Of a stretch of 64,000 nucleotides of DNA, positions 23,210 to 34,350 are shown one piece after another. A program made the position numbers and the translations under genes. The stretch spans positions 2,232,001 through 2,296,000 of the forward strand of contig JAPFFF010000003.1 of assembly GCA_039105265.1 (NCBI GenBank), written 5' to 3'. Every line of letters begins with the position of its first letter. Positions within the stretch are counted from its first letter, which is position 1. The stretch is from Tritrichomonas musculus (Eukaryota; Parabasalia; Tritrichomonadida; Tritrichomonadidae). Under the pieces are notes generated by a model, which worked only from the letters and a program-made list of their open reading frames with translations, did no database searches and was not told where the DNA came from.

Positions 23210-24535
23210 ATGACTCAGAAAAAAAAAAAAATGATTGAAGCTTTAATCTGTCTTTCATTCATCTTTGCAGCTTGTTATATTTTTGTATCAAATCTTCTTA
23301 GTAAGCGATTACTTGGTGGATTGTCATATGTTACTTTAATAGAAGATGAGAGAAAAGAGTTTACTACACCTTCAGCTCCTACAAATAAAAAGGCGCCTAG
23401 GCATCATTCCCCGCAACCGCAATCAGCAGAAAAAGGTAAGAAAACTCTTAGTTTTACTCCAAGTCTAATTAACCGTTCCCATCTTTCAGGATTATATATT
23501 TATCGATATGTCAAAATTCTTTACACATTTTTTGCCTTTTTTGCATCTACTCTTGTTCTACTTTTGATAACAGCTCTGCTTTTATTTTTAAGAAACGAAA
23601 ATTTAAAAAAACATTATATTTCATTTTTCAATGTAAGCCTTATTACAACATTTATTTTCATTATTCTTGGTTTCTATTCATCATGTTCTTATCGTTATAG
23701 AAGTAAAAAATCAGGAACAGAAGAATATGAAATTGACGAAAAGTTTAGTTTTGGGCGTTTTTTGATCTCTCTACTTTTCCCTATTTTATCCGTTTTTTCA
23801 CAAATAACAATTGCAAAAAATATTCCATTCGGTCCATTTGATATTCACCCGCTCTTTGATTATAACAATTGGACAATAGCATTTATCACTTTCTCAGTAT
23901 CCTTACTATTATCTGCATCATATGCTACAACGATCAAATTAAATGCAAGTATACACAAAACCATTAAAGATCCACAAAGGTCTCTTTTTACAACTGGATA
24001 CTATAAAAAATTAATAATTCATCTTATAAGAGAACTCCCAGCAACAATTTTTGAATCAATTTATAATTTTGTTCCTACAGATATTTTCTTTTTATTGGGA
24101 ATCAGAATTTATTTCAATGAAAAAGTGAATGATGTTTTAATTAATAATATTTTTATTGTTCTGGTTTCTTTAGCATCTATTTTTAAACTTTTTATTACAA
24201 GATCATCGGTTCAATTAATTGTTCTTCGTGACACTTTCCAAGCATTAAAATTACTTGATGAAAAACGAACTACAAAAGCTTGGGATAATGTTACAAAAAC
24301 AACAGAAAAGTTATTGACTTACATTCCTCAGATGAGTATTGCTTTAATGCTTCCTTCATGCATTAATATTATTATGTGTATTATTTATGGTCTTAGCTAT
24401 GTGATTGCTTCAGAATCTTCAGGAAATCCAAATGATTTGGAAATTGTTCCTTGGCTCAGAATAATTTCTATTTATGTAATTTCATCAAGTGAAATATCAA
24501 CAGCAATGCAGCAATTGGTTCCTGAAGGATTATAA
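23210..24535 (+). CDS. Polytopic membrane protein, unknown
   Basis: I start at ATG 23210 (441 residues); ATG 23231 is equally possible and would remove only the MTQKKKK leader. Hydrophobic spans appear at about residues 10-28, 105-128, 140-158, 185-205, 217-236, 285-300, 305-325 and 360-395, so about eight helices. A Pro/Ser/Lys-rich loop separates the first span from the rest. That loop holds GTAAG (23436) to TTTCAG (23489), a 54-nt in-frame stretch that could be an intron or just coding; I keep it. The C-terminus is short and polar. No family recognised; transporter or organelle membrane protein are both possible. Confidence 0.7.
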   Translation: MTQKKKKMIEALICLSFIFAACYIFVSNLLSKRLLGGLSYVTLIEDERKEFTTPSAPTNKKAPRHHSPQPQSAEKGKKTLSFTPSLINRSHLSGLYIYRYVKILYTFFAFFASTLVLLLITALLLFLRNENLKKHYISFFNVSLITTFIFIILGFYSSCSYRYRSKKSGTEEYEIDEKFSFGRFLISLLFPILSVFSQITIAKNIPFGPFDIHPLFDYNNWTIAFITFSVSLLLSASYATTIKLNASIHKTIKDPQRSLFTTGYYKKLIIHLIRELPATIFESIYNFVPTDIFFLLGIRIYFNEKVNDVLINNIFIVLVSLASIFKLFITRSSVQLIVLRDTFQALKLLDEKRTTKAWDNVTKTTEKLLTYIPQMSIALMLPSCINIIMCIIYGLSYVIASESSGNPNDLEIVPWLRIISIYVISSSEISTAMQQLVPEGL

Positions 24536-25409
24536 TTTTATTTTTTTATGTAGGAATATAGAAATTTATAAATCTTTTTATAAAAATTTATTTGGTACTT
24601 GCTAAAAAATAATTTAGTATTTGTTGTTATTGTTTAGATTGCTTTCATTATACTAGGGAAAAGAGTCATCAATATTACATGTTCTCTGATTTATTTCTGT
24701 ATTTGATTCAGAGAAAAGAGTCATCTTAAATTGATCTAAATTATCATTCTTTAAAACATATTTCAAAAATATTTTTCAGTACTCATATAAAATAATTTGG
24801 AAAAGTTGAAAGTATTGATGGAAATAGTTTATTTATTAGATGATTTGAAATAATAGTTATCACCTTCATTGAAAAATTAGTATATTTATAATACGTTTAT
24901 GATTAACGATAGACTTCTCTTTTGTTTCAATGATTTAAATTTTATCATTCAAAAGTTCAATGCCTGATAATTATAATTCAATGCATAGTAAACAAAAATT
25001 GAAATTCTATTGAAATTTCACAAATATCACATTGTATGGTTTTTCAATAAATTCACAAAGATATCTCAAAATATCTAAAATAATTTTTTTGAAAAGTTTG
25101 ATTCTTTCAATTTATTTCTGTTAGTAAAAATTCATATAATAATCACTTGGTATTTCAAAATCACTTATTCGCATATGTTAGTCAATGATGTTTTCATTAA
25201 CAAAATCCTGCACTTATGTATATTTCTAGAAATGAAAGAAAATACTAAACAAATAATCTTTCAAATGAGATATTCCATTTTTGAGTACTTTTGAGAATAG
25301 AAAATTTTGATTAGTTGATATCTGAATTTCTTTGAACTTTTTGAGAAAAATATATAATTTTAGAATGTTGTTGATAAAAACTTTTTTTTTTTTTTGAATT
25401 CCATTGAGT
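24536..25409. other. Intergenic, upstream of repeat-protein gene
   Basis: AT-rich, with two copies of GAAAAGAGTCATC (about 24658 and 24715) and a T run at 25381-25395 just before the next gene. No gene seen. Confidence 0.5.
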
Positions 25410-25414
25410 TCATT
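25410..25414 (+). promoter_or_regulatory. Initiator-like TCATT
   Basis: TCATT with predicted +1 A at 25412 lies 10 nt before ATG 25422, the spacing expected for a trichomonad Inr. Confidence 0.4.
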
Positions 25415-25421
25415 TTTTATT

Positions 25422-28400
25422 ATGAGTGTCTTTAATAGAAAAGAAGGTAAAAAGTTAATCAAAGACCAATTACGACTGTTGAAAAACAAAGATTCCAAAG
25501 ATAATAATACGAAAAATAATATAAAAGTCCAATTAGAAACTGTCCAAAATCTATTTAGAAGTGTTCTTGAAAAAGATAAACCTATCGATGATCTTGATTT
25601 TTTATACGATTATATTAATGAATACAGAGAAGCAGTCAATTTAAATCGGCTCAAGAAATTGGACAAAATTGGAAAATCAGAAGTTATTGAACGATATTCG
25701 GAAAAAGAAACGATCGATGCTAGGACTGCAGGAATTTTGTTTTTGAACTTAATGAAGAATGATGAATTCGTGAAAATGGCAAATAAACCTTGCAATGAGA
25801 TCAAAATACGTGGATCAATAAAAGATAATTGCACAAAATTTGTTATATCATTTGTAAAAAATGATGTAAATAAAGAAGAAGGTTTAAAGCGCTACGTATT
25901 TTCATGTTTTGTCAAAAGTAATGATGACTTAGTTACCCAAAATGTCAAACCGGTTGTTGTCGACGAAACTCCAGTTTCAGAGCCTATTCACGTTAGCTTC
26001 GTTGGCCAGCCAGTTGATGAAGATGTCTTTGCTGAGCGACTTCAAGATGAAGGTGTTTTCTTCGATGATCAACTTGTTAACGAAGATCCTGTGGCTCAAA
26101 AAATTGATGATGGAGTTAATTTCGCGGATCAACCATTTGACGAAGACATCATAGCGGAAAATCTTGCTGATGAAGGTGTTTTCGATGATCAGCTCCCTGA
26201 AGATGTTGCAAATGATCAACCTGTTGTCTTTTATGTTATTGATGGCCAACCAGTTGATGAAGGCGTCATAGAAGAGCAACTTGCTGATGAAGGTGTTTTC
26301 GATGATCAGCTCCCTGAAGATGTTGCAAATGATCAACCTGTTGTCTTTTATGTTGTTGATGGCCAACCAGTTGATGAAGATGTAATTGAAGAACAACTTG
26401 TAAATGATACCGAATTTGATGATCAACTTCCTGAAGATGTAAATGTTGTTGCTGATAGTCAGCCAGTTGAAAGGGAACTTTTTGATAATCAGCCAGAAGA
26501 TGTTTTATATGAACAAGTTGGCCCACAAAATGAAGATTTAAAGTTCTATTCGCCAAAAAATGATGATGAAAATAAATCAAGATGGGAGCAAATTTCAAAA
26601 GGAATTTCTAATTATTTCAGTGATTCTAAAGATTACATTCACACTCCTCGTGAATTCAGGCATTCGCACAAAACAATTATTGATTCCCCATCAAACAAAT
26701 CACGACCAATTCCAATTATTGATGATCAATTCTACTCATCAGAAAAATTCATCAAAATTTCACCAGTAAATACAAACGAGCCAGTAAACGAAGAAGCTGC
26801 TGATGTAGAAGGAATTCCATTTTTGAGAATATTCAGAGATTTACCAGCAAACACAGAATGGCACGGATTATCAAAAGATATTCCAAACTACAGCGACTCA
26901 AAAGACTACATTCACACGCCTCGTCAATTCAAACATTCGCACAAGACAGTTTTTGATGCACCATCAAACAAGCAACGGCCAATTCCAGTCATTGATGACC
27001 AATTCTACTCATCAGAAACATTCTCAAACAAGAACAACAATGCGCCAAAAGATGCAAACGAGCCAGTAAACGAAGAAGCTGCTGATGTAGAAGGAATTCC
27101 ATTTTTGAGAATATTCAGAGATTTACCAGCAAACACAGAATGGCACGGACTCCCAAGAAACATTCCAAACTACAGCGACTCAAAAGACTACATTCACACG
27201 CCTCGTCAATTCAAACATTCGCACAAGACAGTTTTTGATGCACCATCAAACAAGCAACGGCCAATTCCAGTCATTGATGACCAATTCTACTCATCAGAAA
27301 CATTCTCAAACAAGAACAACAATGCGCCAAAAGATGCAAACGAGCCAGCCGTAAAACAAACAGAAGAAGTTCCATTTGCAGGAGCATTCAAAGGTGTTCC
27401 AAAAAGCTCAGAATGGCACGGACTCCCAAGAAACATTCGAAGCTACAGCGACTCAAAAGACTACATCCTTCACACACCTCGTCAATTCAAGCATTCACAC
27501 AAGACAGTTTTTGATGCACCATCAAACAAGCAACGACCAATTCCAGTCATTGATGACCAATTCTACTCATCAGAAACATTCTCAAACAAGAACAACAATG
27601 CGCCAAAAGACGCAAACGAGCCAGTAAACGAAGAAGCTGCTGATGTAGAAGAAATTCCATTTTCAGCATTATTAAGAGGTGTTCCAGCAAACACAGAATG
27701 GCACGGACTCCCAAGAAACATTCCAAACTACAGCGACTCAAAAGACTACATCCTTCACACACCTCGTCAATTCAAACATTCACACAAGACAGTTTTTGAT
27801 GCACCATCAAACAAGCAACGACCAATTCCAGTCATTGATGACCAATTCTACTCATCAGAAACATTCTCAAACAAGAACAACAATGCGCCAAAAGACGCAA
27901 ACGAGCCAGTAAACGAAGAAGCTGCTGATGTAGAAGGAATTCCATTTTTGAGAATATTCAGAGATTTACCAGCAAACACAGAATGGCACGGACTCCCAAG
28001 AAACATTCCAAACTACAGCGACTCAAAAGACTACATTCACACGCCTCGTCAATTCAAGCATTCGCACAAGACAGTTTTTGATGCACCATCAAACAAGCAA
28101 CGACCAATTCCAGTCATTGATGACCAATTCTACTCATCAGAAACATTCACAAACAAGAATCCAAACAATGCCACAAAGCCGTCACCAGTAGCAGCCACAA
28201 ACGATGTTACTGAGCATCCAGAAACTCCATTTGCAGGAACATTCAGAAATGCTCCAGCAAGCTCAGAATGGCACGGACTCCCGCGTGATATTCCACACTA
28301 CAGCGACTCCAGAGACTACATTCACACGCCTCGTCAATTCAAGCATTCGCACAAGACAGTTTTTGATGCACCATCAAACAAGCAACGACCAATTCCAGTC

Positions 28401-31400
28401 ATTGATGACCAATTCTACTCATCAGAAACATTCTCAAACAAGAACAACAATGCGCCAAAAGATGCAAACGAGCCAGCTGTAAAACAAACAGAAGAAGTTC
28501 CATTTGCAGGAGCATTCAAAGGTGTTCCAAAAAGCTCAGAATGGCACGGACTCCCAAGAAACATTCGAAGCTACAGCGACTCAAAAGACTACATTCACAC
28601 GCCTCGTCAATTCAAGCATTCGCACAAGACAGTTTTTGATGCACCATCAAACAAGCAACGACCAATTCCAGTCATTGATGACCAATTCTACTCATCAGAA
28701 ACATTCTCAAACAAGAACAACAATGCGCCAAAAGATGCAAACGAGCCAGTAAACGAAGAAGCTGCTGATGTAGAAGGAATTCCATTTTTGAGAATATTCA
28801 GAGATTTACCAGCAAACACAGAATGGCACGGACTCCCAAGAAACATTCCAAACTACAGCGACTCAAAAGACTACATTCACACGCCTCGTCAATTCAAGCA
28901 TTCGCACAAGACAGTTTTTGATGCACCATCAAACAAGCAACGACCAATTCCAGTCATTGATGACCAATTCTACTCATCAGAAACATTCTCAAACAAGAAC
29001 AACAATGCGCCAAAAGACGCAAACGAGCCAGTAAACGAAGAAGCTGCTGATGTAGAAGGAATTCCATTTTTGAGAATATTCAGAGATTTACCAGCAAACA
29101 CAGAATGGCACGGACTCCCAAGAAACATTCCAAATTACAGCGACTCAAAAGACTACATTCACACGCCTCGTCAATTCAAGCATTCGCACAGAACCGTTTT
29201 TGATGCACCATCAAACAAGCAACGACCAATTCCAGTCATTGATGACCAATTCTACTCATCAGAAACATTCACAAACAAGAACAACAATGCGCCAAAAGAT
29301 GCAAACGAGCCAGCTGTAAAACAAACAGAAGAAGTTCCATTTGCAGGAGCATTCAAAGGTGTTCCAAAAAGCTCAGAATGGCACGGACTCCCAAGAAACA
29401 TTCGAAGCTACAGCGACTCCAGAGACTACATCCTTCACACACCTCGTCAATTCAAGCATTCACACAAGACAGTTTTTGATGCACCATCAAACAAGCAACG
29501 ACCAATTCCAGTCATTGATGACCAATTCTACTCATCAGAAACATTCTCAAACAAGAACAACAATGCGCCAAAAGATGCAAACGAGCCAGTAAACGAAGAA
29601 GCTGCTGATGTAGAAGGAATTCCATTTTTGAGAATATTCAGAGATTTACCAGCAAACACAGAATGGCACGGACTCCCAAGAAACATTCCAAACTACAGCG
29701 ACTCAAAAGACTACATTCACACGCCTCGTCAATTCAAGCATTCGCACAAGACAGTTTTTGATGCACCATCAAACAAGCAACGACCAATTCCAGTCATTGA
29801 TGACCAATTCTACTCATCAGAAACATTCTCAAACAAGAACAACAATGCGCCAAAAGATGCAAACGAGCCAGCTGTAAAACAAACAGAAGAAGTTCCATTT
29901 GCAGGAGCATTCAAAGGTGTTCCAAAAAGCTCAGAATGGCACGGACTCCCAAGAAACATTCGAAGCTACAGCGACTCAAAAGACTACATTCACACGCCTC
30001 GTCAATTCAAGCATTCGCACAAGACAGTTTTTGATGCACCATCAAACAAGCAACGACCAATTCCAGTCATTGATGACCAATTCTACTCATCAGAAACATT
30101 CTCAAACAAGAACAACAATGCGCCAAAAGACGCAAACGAGCCAGTAAACGAAGAAGCTGCTGATGTAGAAGGAATTCCATTTTTGAGAATATTCAGAGAT
30201 TTACCAGCAAACACAGAATGGCACGGACTCCCAAGAAACATTCCAAACTACAGCGACTCAAAAGACTACATTCACACGCCTCATCAATTCAAGCATTCGC
30301 ACAGAACCGTTTTTGATGCACCATCAAACAAGCAACGACCAATTCCAGTCATTGATGACCAATTCTACTCATCAGAAACATTCACAAACAAGAACAACAA
30401 TGCGCCAAAAGATGCAAACGAGCCAGCTGTAAAACAAACAGAAGAAGTTCCATTTGCAGGAGCATTCAAAGGTGTTCCAAAAAGCTCAGAATGGCACGGA
30501 CTCCCAAGAAACATTCGAAGCTACAGCGACTCAAAAGACTACATCCTTCACACACCTCGTCAATTCAAGCATTCACACAAGACAGTTTTTGATGCACCAT
30601 CAAACAAGCAACGACCAATTCCAGTCATTGATGACCAATTCTACTCATCAGAAACATTCTCAAACAAGAACAACAATGCGCCAAAAGACGCAAACGAGCC
30701 AGTAAACGAAGAAGCTGCTGATGTAGAAGGAATTCCATTTTTGAGAATATTCAGAGATTTACCAGCAAACACAGAATGGCACGGACTCCCAAGAAACATT
30801 CCAAACTACAGCGACTCAAAAGACTACATTCACACGCCTCATCAATTCAAGCATTCGCACAGAACCGTTTTTGATGCACCATCAAACAAGCAACGACCAA
30901 TTCCAGTCATTGATGACCAATTCTACTCATCAGAAACATTCACAAACAAGAACAACAATGCGCCAAAAGATGCAAACGAGCCAGCTGTAAAACAAACAGA
31001 AGAAGTTCCATTTGCAGGAGCATTCAAAGGTGTTCCAAAAAGCTCAGAATGGCACGGACTCCCAAGAAACATTCGAAGCTACAGCGACTCAAAAGACTAC
31101 ATCCTTCACACACCTCGTCAATTCAAGCATTCACACAAGACAGTTTTTGATGCACCATCAAACAAGCAACGACCAATTCCAGTCATTGATGACCAATTCT
31201 ACTCATCAGAAACATTCTCAAACAAGAACAATAATGCGCCAAAAGATGCAGCGAAAGGAGGAGCACTTGGAGAGACACCTGGAAAAGCTACATGGGCAAA
31301 CATATCTAAAAGCATCACCAAATACGATGATAGCGAAGATTACGAAAATGTTCCAAAGTCATTAAAATCATCACATCACAGAACTAGTATTGATGTTCCA

Positions 31401-31754
31401 TCCAACAAGCCACGTCCAATTCCAGACATAGAGGATCAGTTTTACGATTCAGAAACTTTCATAAAAAGCTCACCTGTCAACAATAGTTCACAAAAGCAGC
31501 ACAAAGAAAAGCCAGCAGAAATTCCAATGTCATTGTTCACGCCAAAAGGAGATTTCGGCGAGACACCGCAGGAGAAGGCAGCATGGAATCTTAATATATC
31601 AGCTTACGATGACTCTAGAGATTATAAAAATGTACCAGATTCATTGAAATCTTCTCATAAAGTTAATAATGATTCAAAGTCTCGCCACCGCAAAGACCAT
31701 GCATTAGAAGATGATTTCTACGATTCAGAAACTTTCAAGAAAATAAGTGAGTAA
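25422..31754 (+). CDS. Giant tandem-repeat protein with Tyr-containing motif
   Basis: A 2110-residue protein from ATG 25422 (the upstream TTG is not used). Residues 1-170 look globular and helical (MSVFNRKEGKKLIKDQLRLL onward) and match nothing I know. Then an acidic region with a duplicated unit (DEGVFDDQLPEDVANDQPVV). From about residue 390 to the end there are about 19 copies of a 91-94 residue unit. Each carries HTPRQFKHSHKTVFDAP, a basic Pro stretch and IDDQFYSSETF. Two linker types alternate: ADVEGIPFLRIFRDLP and TEEVPFAGAFKGVP. The first copy and last two are divergent; the middle ones are nearly identical. No signal peptide or membrane span. Likely a scaffold or cytoskeletal/surface-associated protein; function unknown. 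Confidence 0.8.
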   Translation: MSVFNRKEGKKLIKDQLRLLKNKDSKDNNTKNNIKVQLETVQNLFRSVLEKDKPIDDLDFLYDYINEYREAVNLNRLKKLDKIGKSEVIERYSEKETIDARTAGILFLNLMKNDEFVKMANKPCNEIKIRGSIKDNCTKFVISFVKNDVNKEEGLKRYVFSCFVKSNDDLVTQNVKPVVVDETPVSEPIHVSFVGQPVDEDVFAERLQDEGVFFDDQLVNEDPVAQKIDDGVNFADQPFDEDIIAENLADEGVFDDQLPEDVANDQPVVFYVIDGQPVDEGVIEEQLADEGVFDDQLPEDVANDQPVVFYVVDGQPVDEDVIEEQLVNDTEFDDQLPEDVNVVADSQPVERELFDNQPEDVLYEQVGPQNEDLKFYSPKNDDENKSRWEQISKGISNYFSDSKDYIHTPREFRHSHKTIIDSPSNKSRPIPIIDDQFYSSEKFIKISPVNTNEPVNEEAADVEGIPFLRIFRDLPANTEWHGLSKDIPNYSDSKDYIHTPRQFKHSHKTVFDAPSNKQRPIPVIDDQFYSSETFSNKNNNAPKDANEPVNEEAADVEGIPFLRIFRDLPANTEWHGLPRNIPNYSDSKDYIHTPRQFKHSHKTVFDAPSNKQRPIPVIDDQFYSSETFSNKNNNAPKDANEPAVKQTEEVPFAGAFKGVPKSSEWHGLPRNIRSYSDSKDYILHTPRQFKHSHKTVFDAPSNKQRPIPVIDDQFYSSETFSNKNNNAPKDANEPVNEEAADVEEIPFSALLRGVPANTEWHGLPRNIPNYSDSKDYILHTPRQFKHSHKTVFDAPSNKQRPIPVIDDQFYSSETFSNKNNNAPKDANEPVNEEAADVEGIPFLRIFRDLPANTEWHGLPRNIPNYSDSKDYIHTPRQFKHSHKTVFDAPSNKQRPIPVIDDQFYSSETFTNKNPNNATKPSPVAATNDVTEHPETPFAGTFRNAPASSEWHGLPRDIPHYSDSRDYIHTPRQFKHSHKTVFDAPSNKQRPIPVIDDQFYSSETFSNKNNNAPKDANEPAVKQTEEVPFAGAFKGVPKSSEWHGLPRNIRSYSDSKDYIHTPRQFKHSHKTVFDAPSNKQRPIPVIDDQFYSSETFSNKNNNAPKDANEPVNEEAADVEGIPFLRIFRDLPANTEWHGLPRNIPNYSDSKDYIHTPRQFKHSHKTVFDAPSNKQRPIPVIDDQFYSSETFSNKNNNAPKDANEPVNEEAADVEGIPFLRIFRDLPANTEWHGLPRNIPNYSDSKDYIHTPRQFKHSHRTVFDAPSNKQRPIPVIDDQFYSSETFTNKNNNAPKDANEPAVKQTEEVPFAGAFKGVPKSSEWHGLPRNIRSYSDSRDYILHTPRQFKHSHKTVFDAPSNKQRPIPVIDDQFYSSETFSNKNNNAPKDANEPVNEEAADVEGIPFLRIFRDLPANTEWHGLPRNIPNYSDSKDYIHTPRQFKHSHKTVFDAPSNKQRPIPVIDDQFYSSETFSNKNNNAPKDANEPAVKQTEEVPFAGAFKGVPKSSEWHGLPRNIRSYSDSKDYIHTPRQFKHSHKTVFDAPSNKQRPIPVIDDQFYSSETFSNKNNNAPKDANEPVNEEAADVEGIPFLRIFRDLPANTEWHGLPRNIPNYSDSKDYIHTPHQFKHSHRTVFDAPSNKQRPIPVIDDQFYSSETFTNKNNNAPKDANEPAVKQTEEVPFAGAFKGVPKSSEWHGLPRNIRSYSDSKDYILHTPRQFKHSHKTVFDAPSNKQRPIPVIDDQFYSSETFSNKNNNAPKDANEPVNEEAADVEGIPFLRIFRDLPANTEWHGLPRNIPNYSDSKDYIHTPHQFKHSHRTVFDAPSNKQRPIPVIDDQFYSSETFTNKNNNAPKDANEPAVKQTEEVPFAGAFKGVPKSSEWHGLPRNIRSYSDSKDYILHTPRQFKHSHKTVFDAPSNKQRPIPVIDDQFYSSETFSNKNNNAPKDAAKGGALGETPGKATWANISKSITKYDDSEDYENVPKSLKSSHHRTSIDVPSNKPRPIPDIEDQFYDSETFIKSSPVNNSSQKQHKEKPAEIPMSLFTPKGDFGETPQEKAAWNLNISAYDDSRDYKNVPDSLKSSHKVNNDSKSRHRKDHALEDDFYDSETFKKISE
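26580..31745 (+). repeat. Coding tandem array of about 19 units, 273-285 bp
   Basis: The DNA behind the protein repeats. The word CAATTCTACTCATCAGAA recurs every 273-285 bp from 26728 to about 31195, followed by two diverged units. The copies are close to identical at the DNA level, including third positions, so they are homogenised by unequal exchange or conversion. Units with and without an extra codon (DYILHTP versus DYIHTP) are interspersed. Long arrays like this are also prone to assembly collapse. Confidence 0.9.
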
Positions 31755-32151
31755 AAAAAAGAAATGATCTTTTCTGTAGAGTAAATCAGGATTCAAAGAT
31801 AGTCATAGTAAATTAGTAAACATTTTTTTATATATTAATAATTTGAAACTTTTTTTTTTATTTTATATAGCATTAATTTGTTAGATAATTAATTAATATA
31901 TAATATATATTTTTATTTTTTGCTCTAAAGAATCTCATTTTTTAAAATATAAATGAATTAATTTAATAGGTTATTTGAAATTCATTGATATGTTTCATGT
32001 GTCTTGGTGGAAATGTTTTAAAACTTTATTACTATAAATAAAAAGTTGCCAAGAACAGCATACGATATTTTTAAAATTATAGGAAAAATTTAGATTAAAT
32101 GCATTTTTATTTAAAATATTACAAACAAAAAAATAAAAATAATTATGGAAA
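31755..32151. other. Intergenic, convergent genes
   Basis: About 400 bp of AT-rich spacer between convergent genes. Nothing recognisable. Confidence 0.5.
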
Positions 32152-33690
32152 TCAATCAATGTCAAAAATTGGATTAGCCGCCAAATAATCATTAATGTTT
32201 GATACAGATGATATGATCTCTGGGATATCAGGAACCTTCCTATATTTAAATCTTGGCGAACCTGGTGGTCTTTCTTTGGTATTCTTGCCTGGTTGTGTTA
32301 TTCTTTTCTGATATGATACTGTCGTAGATGATGTTCTATTGGATTTTCTAGAAAATCTTACTGGAGGAGTATTTATAATTGTTTGGTTTTCAGTATTAAG
32401 TTCGTTAACATTGTTTTGTATTTGGTCTATTGTTGATTCATCTAAATTTTCCATGTTTCTTGCTGATCGAGGGGCTCTACCAATTGATGAAGTTTTGGAT
32501 GTTGGGGGATGTGGTAATTGTGGGCTACCCCATCCCTTTTTGCCAAAGCCTTCAAATGATACGCCAAGTTGAGTTAATGGAGGAGTAGATGGGACTGCTG
32601 TATATGTTTCTTCAGTGGCACAAATATCATTAACAATATTATTACTGTCTTCCTTATAAGTAGAAGTTATTTTGTCTGCATTTAAAAGAACTATCTTAGC
32701 TTTGGCAATTGGCATTCCACTTTTCTCAACATTTCCTCTCTTAACAGATCTACCAATTTTCCCAGTAGGAAGAGTAATTTGGGCTCCTTTTAATTTCATC
32801 GCATTCTTCATTAAACCTGTTGTCGAGGAACCTTGAAACAATGCATTATTTCTCTGATTCCATGCTTCAACTATTTGAGGTTCGTACTTTAAAGCATTTG
32901 TGAAATCTGTTGGATTATAATCTTCACCACCAACTGTAACAATTGTTGGAACAGCAATTTTCAATTCACTTGGCATAAGACCAAGAATAGATTTATGGAA
33001 ATCTCTAACATTAGGTGAAGCAAAACCAATAAGAAGCATTCTGACGTCATTTTCAATACGTAATGCAAAAGATGAATTTCGATATAATTGAGAATCTTCA
33101 TATGGAGTAAGAATGAGTGTAAAAATTGTTGCACAAACAACAGAGCTCCATAAATCTATAAATCTCCCTGAAAGTGAAAGAGTTGAATTTGTTAATTTTA
33201 ATTGAAGCTGAGAAAAATCAATGGATAAACGGTCATAAATCATTCTTCTTGTGTCTTCCAAAGCTTCTGTCTTATAAGATTTATCAATAATGTCAAATAT
33301 GACAACCCATGTAACAAATTGAAGCATTGTAATCAATTCTTTACTTTTTAAAAGTTCTGTAAATGGTGCTAAAGGTGGATTAATGTTAAGAAATTTGTTA
33401 ACAATAGGTAGATATATATCTATTAGTTTGATTTTAACATCCTTTTTTTCTTTTTCATCATTTTGATTATTTTCATTTTGATCATTAGCATTAACTTGTT
33501 TACTGGTGAAAATTAATCTTACACGTAGATTTAAATTTGATCTATCAAAAATTTTAACTGAATCGTTGAGAAATTGAATTAATTCTGTAGATTGATCTGG
33601 CGAAAAAGTAAAATTATCTGGTTTTTGAAGTGGTGCTGTTTTTTCGACTCTTTGTAATGCAGGGGGAAGGGTTTGTGTATGAGCTTTCAT
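32152..33690 (-). CDS. Unknown 512-residue protein
   Basis: Starts at ATG 33690 and is intact. The first about 270 residues look like a folded, mostly helical domain (FSPDQSTELIQFLNDSVKIF, then LLKSKELITMLQFVTWVVIF, then LWSSVVCATIFTLIL and RIENDVRMLLIGFASPNV). The rest is low-complexity, Ser/Thr/Pro/Asn-rich and basic near the end (RFSRKSNR, KNTKERPPGSPRFKYRK). No signal peptide and no clear membrane span. The plan of helical domain plus disordered basic tail would suit an adaptor or cytoskeletal protein, but I recognise no family. Confidence 0.65.
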   Translation of the reverse strand: MKAHTQTLPPALQRVEKTAPLQKPDNFTFSPDQSTELIQFLNDSVKIFDRSNLNLRVRLIFTSKQVNANDQNENNQNDEKEKKDVKIKLIDIYLPIVNKFLNINPPLAPFTELLKSKELITMLQFVTWVVIFDIIDKSYKTEALEDTRRMIYDRLSIDFSQLQLKLTNSTLSLSGRFIDLWSSVVCATIFTLILTPYEDSQLYRNSSFALRIENDVRMLLIGFASPNVRDFHKSILGLMPSELKIAVPTIVTVGGEDYNPTDFTNALKYEPQIVEAWNQRNNALFQGSSTTGLMKNAMKLKGAQITLPTGKIGRSVKRGNVEKSGMPIAKAKIVLLNADKITSTYKEDSNNIVNDICATEETYTAVPSTPPLTQLGVSFEGFGKKGWGSPQLPHPPTSKTSSIGRAPRSARNMENLDESTIDQIQNNVNELNTENQTIINTPPVRFSRKSNRTSSTTVSYQKRITQPGKNTKERPPGSPRFKYRKVPDIPEIISSVSNINDYLAANPIFDID

Positions 33691-34350
33691 GAAGATTTTA
33701 ATTTAATTGAATATAAACGTTTGAATTCCGCTTAACGTGTTGAAATTTTAATTCAAATTTTCAATTAAATTTTCATTTTTTTTTTCAAATTCAATTGATT
33801 ATAATAGAGGAAAAAAGTCAATCATAACGTACAATAATTTGTAAATTGCAGTTTCATCATATATATCAGGTTTACCTTTAATATAGCAATAAAATTTGGT
33901 TTTTTGTATAGTAGAGGGAATCCATTTCATCATAAAATTTCATTTTTTTTTTTTTAAGAAATTCAATTTAAATTGTAATAGGCGAAAATGCTCTTTTATC
34001 TTTTATTTTATAATATTTTTTATAAAAATATAATATTTTCATAAAATATATTATATATTTCAATATATTTATTAAAATTTCTATTATTTTTAGTGAATAT
34101 ATATATTTAATGATTAAAAAACTAAAAGAAATTTAGGCTTAATTAACAAAAACTTTTTGTAAATGGTCAATTTTTATTTGTTAATATTTTGATATTATAT
34201 AATTTTTATTTAATAATTACCTACAATTTAGAACAAAGAGAGTTTGAATATTAATAAAATTGATAAAATCTAATTTGACTCTTCTTAGAACAATTCAAAG
34301 ATTTTTTAACTCGTTATTTTAAATCCGTTATTGTTTGATCCCAAATTAAT
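33691..34350. other. Intergenic, divergent promoters
   Basis: About 660 bp between divergent genes, with T runs at 33776-33785 and 33945-33955 and an AT-only block near 34010-34110. No gene seen. Confidence 0.5.

Noticed and set aside
27376-31365. Series of about 83-codon plus-strand ORFs in another frame of the repeat array
   Set aside because: They repeat with the array period and are shadows of the 2110-residue frame.
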